Assembly: GCA_004558305.1 (NCBI GenBank)
Contig: SFDG01000131.1
Location: 1 to 5,917, forward strand
Length of the DNA stretch: 5,917 nt
Direction: 5' to 3'
Source of the DNA: Phocaeicola plebeius
Lineage (GTDB): Bacteria > Bacteroidota > Bacteroidia > Bacteroidales > Bacteroidaceae
The notes beneath the pieces were generated by a model, which saw only the letters and a program-made list of their open reading frames with translations, ran no database searches and had not been told where the DNA came from. Shown piece by piece: positions 1-5,917 of this stretch (position 1 is its first letter; the number at the start of each line of letters is the position of its first letter). The position numbers and the translations under genes were made by a program.

Positions 1-156
1 ATCAACCGCCAACAGGCTATCAAGTTCATCAAGGACATCATCGATAAGGACGAGTGGCTGGAGGCCTACTTCCCCAAGCAGATGGAGGTGCTCCATGCTG
101 CCCTTGCCCAGACACGAGAGCAGGTCATCAATCAAATCCGTCAATCCATAGTATAA
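1..156 (+). CDS. C-terminal end of an unrecognised protein (5' partial)
   Basis: Frame 1 is open from the first base of the window to a TAA at 154-156, giving 51 residues of which the true start lies upstream. The visible part is rich in Ile, Lys, Gln and acidic residues (for example DKDEWLEAYFPKQMEVL) and would form one or two amphipathic helices, ending QIRQSIV. No catalytic or binding motif can be seen, so I assign no function. Frame continuity, the codon pattern shared with the genes downstream, and the 4-nt gap to the next ATG support it as a real gene in the same transcription unit. An overlapping open frame starting at 54 is a shadow of this gene and the next one. Confidence 0.7.
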   Translation: MNRQQAIKFIKDIIDKDEWLEAYFPKQMEVLHAALAQTREQVINQIRQSIV

Positions 157-160
157 CATC

Positions 161-1801
161 ATGGCAGATACAAAGAAACAAGACATCTTCACCACCAAGG
201 TCAAGCCCGTTATGGACAAAGTCCGTGACGAGCTCAATCGCCATCAGACCGAGGAAATGCAGCGACACAGCACATCCTTCGGCGCTATGATGGCATGTGC
301 CGCCGGCCCCGATGGTGGTATGGCCGCCATGGATGCCTACAACTCCCGACTGTATTACATCGGCGAGTGGAACAGCAAGACCATGGACGACTATATCGCC
401 ATGGTCAAGGCTGAGTTGAAGAAGCAGCACATCACCGTAGATGCCACACTGGAGAAACAGATGATTGACCATCTTGTTGAGCAGAAGATACCGAAGTCCA
501 CTGCTGACTATCTCCTCCGCAAGTCCGGCCAAGGCACCTTGTTCTATATCCCGCAACGTGCCCGACAGACAGCTTTGGAGCAGCATATCGAAAAAGAGGC
601 TGAGAAGAAATACAATCCCTCATTCCTCGAAGAAGCCTCCGGTGCAGTCGGTTCTTGGCTACTCAATGCCGCTTCCACTGCAGGAGCCGGTGGCTTCTTC
701 GGCCAGCTCGCTGTGGATGCGAGCGTAGAGGTCGCTGACCGCTATGCCCCCGGCCAGCAGGAGGACTATCTCAATCAACAGAAGGCCATCGGCAAGCAGG
801 AAGTTGCTGCTGCGAGCAAGAAGAAAGCCAACATCCCCGGTTGGATGATGACACAGATGGGTTTCCGCGACATTGCCTATGCCACCGACACCCAGTTGGC
901 TACCGCCGCATCGTGGACAGACAAGAATGCCAAACTCTACCGCGACAGGGTCAACCAAGCCCTTGAAGCCGGCCAGCGCACGGTGAAAGCCAGCGGAAAG
1001 ACCAACCAGATGTCTGTGGCCGATGCCACCTTCCGTGCCATGCAGTACGAAGCCTTCTCCAAGGCTGTCAAGCAGGAGCAGACCGACCGCAAAAGCGGCA
1101 AGGATGCCGTGCATTATTCCAATATCGCTGAAGCAGAACAACATCCAATGACCACACAAGGCAATACATCAACATCAGAGCAATCCTCGCAACAGTCCAC
1201 CGGTGACTACGGCGGATGGAACACCCTCATGCAGTCCATGGGGCTGAATGGCATGGGTGACACGATGAACAACCTCGGTTTCACCTTGGCGATGCTCCCC
1301 GATATGCTTTTAGGCATCTTCACCGGCAAGACCAAGTCCATCGGTCTGAACCAGCAGACCATGATGCCATTGGCAGCCCTCGCCTGTGGCTCCTTTGTCA
1401 AGAACCCGCTCCTGAAGTGGCCTTTGATGCTCTATGGAGGAGCCAGCCTGTTCAACAGTATGGGTCAGGAAGCCCTTTCTGATTACCGCAATGAGCATCA
1501 GACCACCGCCACGGCAGGTCGCTACAAGCGTTATGCCGACGAGGAACTGAACAAGCGCATCACGAACCCGCAGATTGAAGGCAATGTCCTGCTGATGGAT
1601 ATTGACCGCGTCCCTCGCATTGTCAACCTGCCGCAGACGGTGGTAGAAGCCTATAACGAAGGAGCACTGACGCTCAACACCATCGCCAACCGCATCCTTG
1701 CCCGTGCCGACCAGATGAATACCGAACAGCGACGTTCAGTCGCTTCATCCGAACGGTATGAGCAGAGTCAGGAGCGTGAGCAGAGCCGAGGCATACGATA
1801 A
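161..1801 (+). CDS. Protein of unknown function with hydrophobic segments, mobile-element type
   Basis: This intact 546-residue frame begins with ATG four bases after the previous stop and ends with TAA. I do not recognise the family. The N-terminal ~155 residues are charged and helical, with an early Met/Ala/Gly-rich patch (about 40-57). A Gly/Ala-rich hydrophobic stretch covers about 160-190. A polar Ser/Thr/Gln linker lies at about 331-347, followed by two hydrophobic stretches at about 371-389 and 399-432, the best candidates for membrane insertion. A compact segment at about 470-515 (core NVLLMDIDRVPRIVNLP) looks like a separate folded domain, and the tail is Arg/Glu/Gln-rich. There is no N-terminal signal peptide. 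Position before ArdC-like, wall-hydrolase and SSB-like genes suggests a transfer or virion-related role, but this is context only. A membrane-associated transfer protein or a secreted structural protein are both possible. Confidence 0.85.
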   Translation: MADTKKQDIFTTKVKPVMDKVRDELNRHQTEEMQRHSTSFGAMMACAAGPDGGMAAMDAYNSRLYYIGEWNSKTMDDYIAMVKAELKKQHITVDATLEKQMIDHLVEQKIPKSTADYLLRKSGQGTLFYIPQRARQTALEQHIEKEAEKKYNPSFLEEASGAVGSWLLNAASTAGAGGFFGQLAVDASVEVADRYAPGQQEDYLNQQKAIGKQEVAAASKKKANIPGWMMTQMGFRDIAYATDTQLATAASWTDKNAKLYRDRVNQALEAGQRTVKASGKTNQMSVADATFRAMQYEAFSKAVKQEQTDRKSGKDAVHYSNIAEAEQHPMTTQGNTSTSEQSSQQSTGDYGGWNTLMQSMGLNGMGDTMNNLGFTLAMLPDMLLGIFTGKTKSIGLNQQTMMPLAALACGSFVKNPLLKWPLMLYGGASLFNSMGQEALSDYRNEHQTTATAGRYKRYADEELNKRITNPQIEGNVLLMDIDRVPRIVNLPQTVVEAYNEGALTLNTIANRILARADQMNTEQRRSVASSERYEQSQEREQSRGIR

Positions 1802-1853
1802 CGAACTAACAGTTTTCATTCCCTTATTTTTCACCATTAAATGATACGATATT
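1802..1853 (+). promoter_or_regulatory. AT-rich intergenic leader, possible weak promoter or translation leader
   Basis: This 52-nt gap is the longest non-coding stretch in the window and is clearly more AT-rich than the flanking genes. It contains TATTTTTC at 1825-1832, one base off the Bacteroidota -7 consensus TAnnTTTG, but no TTTG at the expected -33 distance. No Shine-Dalgarno sequence precedes the ATG at 1854; the A/T-rich run directly upstream is typical of translation starts in Bacteroidota. There is no hairpin followed by a T tract, so I see no terminator. It could be only a leader within one operon. Confidence 0.25.
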
Positions 1854-2114
1854 ATGGCAGAAGAAACTATTCCCAAGAAATCGGGCGCAGAGCGACAGGC
1901 TGAGATTCTTGTCGCCGCCCTTGAAAGAGCAAGTCAGAATGGAGGCGTTCTCCTGAACAGCACCCAAAAGCTGGCTCCCCATTTTTACGACAAGCCCATG
2001 CGCATCACTCCCGCCAACGCCTTGATTATGGCGATGCACAGTGACCAGGGCGAGTTCAAGACCAACGGCTACACCATGTACAACGAGACCCACAACGCAG
2101 TGAGGCTGTTATGA
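1854..2114 (+). CDS. N-terminal fragment of ArdC-like protein (frame-broken)
   Basis: The frame gives 86 residues. Residues 1-82 resemble the start of the ArdC N-terminal domain, which binds single-stranded DNA: a helical lead, then the segment TPANALIMAMHSDQGEF (52-68), which matches the Asn-Ala-Leu helix of that family, and a following GYTMYNETHNA. The family continues with a Gly then a Val-x-Lys-Gly-x-Lys-Gly motif. Here that continuation (EAVMKGQKGVPFVW) is found in the -1 frame just downstream, while this frame ends after VRLL at TGA 2112-2114. The last four residues are therefore probably read in the wrong frame. The gene starts after an AT-rich leader. It overlaps the next open frame by ATGA, which could also be read as translational coupling of two separate polypeptides, but a domain cut in its middle argues for one broken gene of about 659 residues. 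Confidence 0.75.
   Translation: MAEETIPKKSGAERQAEILVAALERASQNGGVLLNSTQKLAPHFYDKPMRITPANALIMAMHSDQGEFKTNGYTMYNETHNAVRLL
2099..2102 (+). other. Probable frameshift (one base missing) in the ArdC-like gene
   Basis: Reading ends correctly at ...HNA (codon GCA, 2097-2099). The downstream correct frame resumes at GAG 2102-2104. Only two bases, G and T, fall between GCA and GAG, so one added G restores HNA-G-EAVMKGQKG, which fits the Gly-rich turn of ArdC N-terminal domains. No slippery heptamer of the X XXY YYZ type is present, so programmed frameshifting is unlikely. Confidence 0.75.
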
Positions 2115-3832
2115 AGGGTCAGAAAGGTGTGCCTTTCGTGTGGACGAACCTCAACCAGTATGTCAACAAGGACAATGCTGACGAGAAGATCAGCCGCACG
2201 GAGTACAATGCCCTTCCTGATGCCGACAAGGAGAAGTACAAGGTCAATCCCCGTGAGGATGTCTATACCATATTTAATATAGACCAGACGACCATGGCCC
2301 ACGTCCACAAGGAGGAATACGGCAAGCAGGTGGAGCAGTTCGGCGGGAAGGGAGTCCGAACCGAGGCTTCAACTGCCGACAAACAGCTCCGTATGGATGT
2401 CAACCAGTACATCCAGAGTATGAAGGACAACCTCGTGCCTATCCGCAAGGATGCCACGGGCATTGCCCATTATGACTTCAAGAAAGACACGCTCCACATC
2501 CCTGCCCAGAAGGATTTTCCTTCCTATGCCGACTATGTGCAGGAGGTATCACGTCAGATTATCCATGTCACCGGCACTCCCCAGCGTCTCGGACGTGAAG
2601 GAATGCAACTGGAAGGCATGAAGCAATCCACTCAGGAACATCAGCAGCATGAGATGTTGGTGGTGGAACTCGCTTCCGCCCATAAGATGCTGGAATTGGG
2701 ACTGCCCGCAAAGCTGCGTCCAACCACCATGGAGCAGTTGCCGGCCATCATCGCCCAAATCAAGGACAATCCGGATATGGGCAAGAGCATCTTGCAGGAT
2801 GTCAACCGCACGGTGGGCATGATCAAGAAGGCCGAGAACGGCGAGAAGATCAAACTCCTCGAGAAGCCTTCAGAGAAGCGCCAACAGGCTTGGGCATCGC
2901 AGTTCCCGCTGGACAAGGTGCCGGAGCGCTTCACGCAGATCACCATGTTGAAGGACGATGGCGGCAAGTGGACGCTGGCTGCCAAGCCTGAGAACGACCG
3001 CACCTTTGCTGTGCATCCTTCAAAGGAGGATGTCAGCATGTACTTCGACATGATGAAGAACGACCATGACGAAGCGCATATCAACGACTTCCGCACCCAG
3101 TTTGCGCAGAAATACTACTCTGTAGTGGCTGCCCATCCCGAGCAGGAGGTCAACCTCTTCCGCAGTGAGGCACCCCAGGAGTCGCTCGACCTGATCAACA
3201 AGGTCAATGCCTTCAAGACCAAGGACAACAAGATACTGCTTGTGGCCACCATCGGCGACGAGAAGCAGAAGCCTGTAGAAATCAACCAGTCGCAGTGGCA
3301 ACGCCTCTGGCTTGCCGACGACAAGCAGGAGTACAAGACCCACCTTGCCGCCATCCTCTATGCCGATGTGCTGGCTGAAAAGCGTGGCGAGGTGAAGCAA
3401 GGTGCCGCCGAGACCGAGGAGCAGAAGCGTGACATGCACGAGACTATCGTCGTGCCGCCCATCCTCCGTCAGTACAACGACCTGAAGAAGAAGCATCCCG
3501 ATACGTTGCTGTTGTTCCGTTGCGGCGACTTCTACGAGACCTACAAGGACGATGCCGTCAAAGCCTCCAACATTCTGGGCATCACCCTCACGCGCTATTC
3601 CCAGCGCAAGGAAGAGGATGGCTCTGCCCTTCGCATGGCCGGTTTCCCGCATCACGCCCTTGACACCTATCTGCCCAAACTCGTTCGTGCCGGTGAGCGT
3701 GTAGCCATCTGCGACCAGATTGAGCAGACCCGCAAACCGCAGCAGAGCGAAGAGGCAAAGCCCGAGCAGAAGCAGGAGGTGAAAGAGACCGTGGCACGTC
3801 AGGAAGAACGTCATCGCAGTATGCACCGATAA
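2111..3832 (+). CDS. ArdC-like zincin-fold protein with C-terminal MutS domain I (main part of broken gene)
   Basis: This 573-residue frame holds most of the protein; its ATG is probably an internal Met of the full gene. Residues 1-20 (MKGQKGVPFVW) complete the ArdC-type ssDNA-binding domain. Residues about 110-200 match the zincin-like half of ArdC: YDFKKDTLHIP, then the helix that should carry HExxH, here RQIIH at 148-152, then VTGTPQRLGREG and EMLVVELASA (181-190) with the family's downstream Glu. Two zinc-site residues are thus replaced and protease activity is doubtful. Residues about 264-421 form a module I cannot name. Residues 449-543 are a clear MutS domain I: LRQYNDLKKKHPD, RCGDFYETY with Phe474 and Glu476 at the mismatch-contacting Phe-X-Glu positions, MAGFPHHALDTYLPKLV and GERVAICDQIEQT. 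MutS connector, lever, clamp and ATPase domains are absent. The tail is Gln/Glu/Lys-rich. ArdC proteins protect incoming plasmid DNA from restriction; whether this one does is inference. Confidence 0.85.
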   Translation: MKGQKGVPFVWTNLNQYVNKDNADEKISRTEYNALPDADKEKYKVNPREDVYTIFNIDQTTMAHVHKEEYGKQVEQFGGKGVRTEASTADKQLRMDVNQYIQSMKDNLVPIRKDATGIAHYDFKKDTLHIPAQKDFPSYADYVQEVSRQIIHVTGTPQRLGREGMQLEGMKQSTQEHQQHEMLVVELASAHKMLELGLPAKLRPTTMEQLPAIIAQIKDNPDMGKSILQDVNRTVGMIKKAENGEKIKLLEKPSEKRQQAWASQFPLDKVPERFTQITMLKDDGGKWTLAAKPENDRTFAVHPSKEDVSMYFDMMKNDHDEAHINDFRTQFAQKYYSVVAAHPEQEVNLFRSEAPQESLDLINKVNAFKTKDNKILLVATIGDEKQKPVEINQSQWQRLWLADDKQEYKTHLAAILYADVLAEKRGEVKQGAAETEEQKRDMHETIVVPPILRQYNDLKKKHPDTLLLFRCGDFYETYKDDAVKASNILGITLTRYSQRKEEDGSALRMAGFPHHALDTYLPKLVRAGERVAICDQIEQTRKPQQSEEAKPEQKQEVKETVARQEERHRSMHR

Positions 3833-3844
3833 CCGCACCATGGC

Positions 3845-5410
3845 ATGAAAGCATCAAGGCAATCTTATATCGACCAATACTCGGAATACGCCATGGAGCA
3901 GATGCGGCGCTATGGCATCCCGGCCTCCATCACGCTGGCGCAGGGCATTATCGAGTCTGCCGACGGTCAGAGCACCTTGGCAAAGACCGCAAACAACCAC
4001 TTCGGGGTGAAGGGCGCGTACAATGGCAACTACGTACTGGCCAATGACGACAAGCCCAACGAGCACTTCAAGAAGTATGACAATGTAGGACAAAGCTATG
4101 AGGACCATTCCAAAGTCCTCATGGCTTCCCGCTATCAGCGGTATGTCGGCCATCTCTCGCCCGATGACTATCGTGGTTGGGCTGCCGGTATACAGAAAGG
4201 CGGCTATGCCACGGCCAAGAGCTATTCCAACACCCTGGTGAGCGTCATCGAAGGTGCCAACTTGCAGAAGTACGACCAGATGGTCATGCAGCAGATGCGT
4301 GCCGAAGGTCGTCAGTTCGGTGTACAGACCAATCCGCTATCTGCGGAACAGACGGCGACCAAGTCCTCTGCCAGCCAAAGCGCAGGCTACTCCATGCCGG
4401 TGAAGCGTGACGAGTTCATGCTCATCACTTCGCCCTATGGGCCACGTGAAGACCCTATGAACAAGGGAACGACGCAGATCCATCATGGCATTGACATCAA
4501 AACCAACAAGGACAATGTGCTAGCCACGGAGAATAACGGTACTGTCATTGGCGTTGACCACCGCACCACCACTGGTGGCGGCAAGACGGTCACTGTGGAA
4601 TACTCCCGTGAGGACGGTTCCAAAACTCGTGTGCAGTACATGCACCTGAGTGAAATCGCCGTCAAGAAAGGCGATGTGGTCAATGCAGGACAGAAGTTGG
4701 GCGTGACTGGCAACACTGGTACACGCACCACGGGTGAGCATCTTCACCTAGGTGTCATCAACGTCTCTGCCGACAACAAGCTACAGTGGGTCAATCCCGC
4801 CGCCTACCTTGCCGAGGTGGCACAGAAAGGCAACCTGACTATCGAGGCACAGCACAACGACAAAGACCTCTTGGCTGACTACAAGACCGCAGGAGCCAAA
4901 GCCACGAATACTGACGAGCAGACTCCAGAAAACTGGATGAATAAGCTGCTGGGTTCCAACGATGCCGCCCTTGGGCTGAGCAGCGGTGAGGACAAAGGGC
5001 TGTTGGGCAACCTCATGGAGATGTTCATGACCCTACTCATGTTGGCTATGCAGCAAGAGGGAAAGAGCAAGGAGCAACAGATGCAGGCTGTCAGCGATGC
5101 CCTGGTCAACAGGCGTATCGACATCAGCAGTCTGGTACCGAACATGCAGTCGGCCTCGCTCTCCATCACCGATAAGGGCAAAGCAATTCTCTCTGTCCAC
5201 GATGGCAAGCAGGAGTTCTCCCACGAACTGACCGAAGCGGAACGTAGCAATATCTCGCAGGTGCTACATAGCGACAGCGACGACCAGACCAAGCAGCAAC
5301 GCCTGGGTGGTATCGTAAGCGCCATTACCTATACCCATCAGGCGGCCAGCAACTACGAGCGCATTGATGCCGAGCGTCAGTCGCAGGAGCAGACCTTACA
5401 ACGAAAGTAA
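3845..5410 (+). CDS. Bifunctional peptidoglycan hydrolase: GH73-type glucosaminidase + M23 endopeptidase
   Basis: This intact 521-residue frame lies 12 nt after the ArdC-like gene. Residues about 5-145 are a FlgJ/GH73-like N-acetylglucosaminidase domain: IPASITLAQGIIESADGQS with the general-acid Glu37, NNHFGVKG at 50-57, and YEDHSKVL...RYQRYVG, all typical. Residues about 190-325 are an M23 (LytM-type) zinc peptidase: SPYGPRED, HHGID giving His213 and Asp217, YMHLS with His267, and GEHLHLG with the His299-x-His301 pair, so all metal and catalytic positions are present. The two would cut the glycan strand and the peptide cross-link. A Ser/Thr/Gln linker (about 165-182) joins them. The C-terminal ~190 residues are unrecognised, with a hydrophobic stretch at 386-402 (LLGNLMEMFMTLLMLAM). 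There is no signal peptide, so export through a transfer apparatus or delivery as a virion protein is implied. ATG 3845 is chosen because ATG 3841 reaches a stop after two codons. Confidence 0.93.
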   Translation: MKASRQSYIDQYSEYAMEQMRRYGIPASITLAQGIIESADGQSTLAKTANNHFGVKGAYNGNYVLANDDKPNEHFKKYDNVGQSYEDHSKVLMASRYQRYVGHLSPDDYRGWAAGIQKGGYATAKSYSNTLVSVIEGANLQKYDQMVMQQMRAEGRQFGVQTNPLSAEQTATKSSASQSAGYSMPVKRDEFMLITSPYGPREDPMNKGTTQIHHGIDIKTNKDNVLATENNGTVIGVDHRTTTGGGKTVTVEYSREDGSKTRVQYMHLSEIAVKKGDVVNAGQKLGVTGNTGTRTTGEHLHLGVINVSADNKLQWVNPAAYLAEVAQKGNLTIEAQHNDKDLLADYKTAGAKATNTDEQTPENWMNKLLGSNDAALGLSSGEDKGLLGNLMEMFMTLLMLAMQQEGKSKEQQMQAVSDALVNRRIDISSLVPNMQSASLSITDKGKAILSVHDGKQEFSHELTEAERSNISQVLHSDSDDQTKQQRLGGIVSAITYTHQAASNYERIDAERQSQEQTLQRK

Positions 5411-5430
5411 CATCACTAAACCAAAACAAT

Positions 5431-5649
5431 ATGATTAAAGCAGAAGTAAATGTAACTGGTACGGTGAAGCGAAACACCGGCATCCGTACCGACAGGAACA
5501 ACAATCCTTACCTGTCACTCATCATGACAGTGTGCTTGCCCGATGCCAAGCAGACCAACCACAGCATCGACGTGCCGAGGGAATGCGTATTACCATCAGC
5601 GGCAGCTTGGACATCCGCAAAAAGGGTGAAGAATTACAATTCTACCTGA
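5431..5649 (+). CDS. N-terminal fragment of OB-fold, SSB-like protein (frame-broken)
   Basis: The frame starts with ATG after a 20-nt A-rich leader (ACCAAAACAAT before the start), which fits Bacteroidota translation starts. Residues 1-50 look like the first strands of an OB-fold: a Val-rich strand (AEVNVTGTVKR), a turn with Asn-Asn-Asn-Pro, a second strand (YLSLIMTVCLP), and SIDVPR. The expected continuation, a MRITISGSLDI strand, sits in the -1 frame from 5583. Residues 51-72 of this frame (VLPSAAAWTSAKRV and on to the TAG) do not resemble an OB-fold and are probably out-of-frame translation. The most likely product is a single-stranded DNA-binding protein used during transfer or replication of the element, but similarity by eye is modest. 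Confidence 0.65.
   Translation: MIKAEVNVTGTVKRNTGIRTDRNNNPYLSLIMTVCLPDAKQTNHSIDVPRECVLPSAAAWTSAKRVKNYNST
5578..5585 (+). other. Probable frameshift (one base missing) in the SSB-like gene
   Basis: The correct reading runs through Arg50 (AGG, 5578-5580) and resumes at ATG 5583-5585. Only GA lies between, so one base is missing for a full codon. Adding a G to the GGG run at 5579-5581 gives VPR-G-MRITISGSLDI, a smooth OB-fold strand. The heptamer-like AAAAAGG at 5619-5625 lies too far downstream to explain the switch, since the meaningful frame has already changed by 5583. Confidence 0.7.
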
Positions 5650-5917
5650 CTGGCAACCTGATTTCCACTGAGAATGTAGCCGATTTGGATGCCATCGGCG
5701 GCACCATGACGTTCCGTGGCCACCTGAAGAAGGAGAATGTCTATGAGGAGAAGAGCGACAAGAACGGCCATCCGTTCATCGTGTTCTCAGCCTATTCCGC
5801 CGAGAAGGTAGGCGAGACTTTCGTCAGCACCTGGGTCAACTTCATGCGCTTCCCCGAGAAGGATGCCGACATCAGCACCATCATTCCCGACTGGATGCGC
5901 TCAAAAGCCCATGTGGA
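5583..5917 (+). CDS. OB-fold, SSB-like protein, continuation in the restored frame (3' partial)
   Basis: This is the second part of the gene begun at 5431, open for 111 codons up to the window end; ATG 5583 is probably an internal Met. The first ~30 residues close OB-fold one: MRITISGSLDIRKKGEELQF then YLTGN. A second OB-like unit follows from about residue 40: GTMTFRGHLKKENV, a turn with KNGHPF, FSAYSAEKV, then TFVSTWVNFMRFPEKD and IIPDWMRSKAHV. The latter order (aromatic strand, helix, then a strand after a basic turn) parallels bacterial SSB between its Trp-x-x-Val strand and the Lys-Gly-x-x-Val strand. The visible protein would be at least 162 residues with two OB units. It is the last gene of the same-strand cluster; the C-terminus, including any acidic SSB tail, is outside the window. 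Confidence 0.65.
   Translation, partial: MRITISGSLDIRKKGEELQFYLTGNLISTENVADLDAIGGTMTFRGHLKKENVYEEKSDKNGHPFIVFSAYSAEKVGETFVSTWVNFMRFPEKDADISTIIPDWMRSKAHV

Noticed and set aside
659..1159. Open frame on the - strand (166 codons) inside the 546-residue gene
   Set aside because: It is a shadow of the + strand gene, with low-complexity Leu/Gly/His-rich translation and no start context.
1825..1832. TATTTTTC as a Bacteroidota -7 promoter box
   Set aside because: It has one mismatch, and no TTTG was found at the usual -33 distance. I list the gap only as a low-confidence regulatory region.
2091..2114. ATGA overlap at 2111-2114 as evidence for two genuine coupled genes
   Set aside because: The split falls in the middle of the ArdC-type N-terminal domain and the intervening codons EAV in the downstream frame fit the family, so a one-base loss is simpler. 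The coupled-gene option is kept as an alternative in the feature entry.
2630..2670. HQQHE (residues 177-181 of the 2111-3832 product) as a replacement zinc-binding motif
   Set aside because: It matches neither HExxH nor the inverted HxxEH pattern, and it sits in the linker before the conserved Glu helix.
3020..3841. Long open frame on the - strand (273 codons) opposite the ArdC/MutS gene
   Set aside because: It lies opposite a well-supported coding frame with clear MutS domain I motifs. The Leu/Val/Gly-rich translation is what the reverse of GC-rich coding DNA gives, and no motif or leader supports it.
4177..4410. + strand 77-codon frame inside the hydrolase gene
   Set aside because: It overlaps the glucosaminidase-M23 coding frame, which has intact motifs on both sides, and its own translation shows no recognisable feature.
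5617..5625. GCAAAAAGG as a possible -1 programmed slippery site in the SSB-like gene
   Set aside because: The switch would bring reading into the correct frame too late: the OB-fold strand MRITISGSLDI in that frame already begins at 5583. The A-site pairing after slippage would also be poor.

Overview
The window looks like part of a mobile or conjugative element (integrative conjugative element, large plasmid or phage-like element) from a member of the Bacteroidota, most likely a gut Bacteroidales. The reasons are the GC-rich coding DNA with short A/T-rich leaders and no clear Shine-Dalgarno sequences before the starts, the ArdC-type protein carrying an isolated MutS recognition domain, the single-strand-binding-like OB-fold protein, and a signal-less two-domain peptidoglycan hydrolase. 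The taxon is an inference, and no integrase, relaxase or VirB4/TraG gene lies in the window to prove conjugation.

All genes read on the + strand and are closely packed, as in one transcription unit. In order: (1) the last 51 codons of an unrecognised protein (1-156); (2) a 546-residue protein of unknown function with Gly/Ala-rich and hydrophobic stretches (161-1801), starting 4 nt after gene 1; (3) after a 52-nt AT-rich gap, an ArdC-like anti-restriction/zincin-fold protein ending in a MutS domain I, split by an apparent one-base loss into 1854-2114 and 2111-3832; (4) a GH73-type glucosaminidase plus M23 endopeptidase fusion (3845-5410); (5) an OB-fold, SSB-like protein, also split by an apparent one-base loss (5431-5649 continuing at 5583-5917) and cut by the window end.

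A plausible joint role, as inference, is DNA entry and establishment. The hydrolase would open the cell wall locally, the ArdC/MutS-I and SSB-like proteins would bind or protect incoming single-stranded DNA, and the 546-residue protein may be membrane-associated. The most notable points are the mismatch-recognition domain of MutS with its Phe-X-Glu motif intact but with no MutS ATPase, joined to an ArdC-like protein whose HExxH zinc site reads RQIIH, and two separate -1 frame breaks, each repaired by adding one G. The repeated G-loss pattern makes sequencing or assembly error a serious explanation, with genuine gene decay as the alternative.

No RNA gene, CRISPR array, insertion sequence, terminator hairpin or long repeat was seen. 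No stretch longer than about 55 bases lacks a gene.
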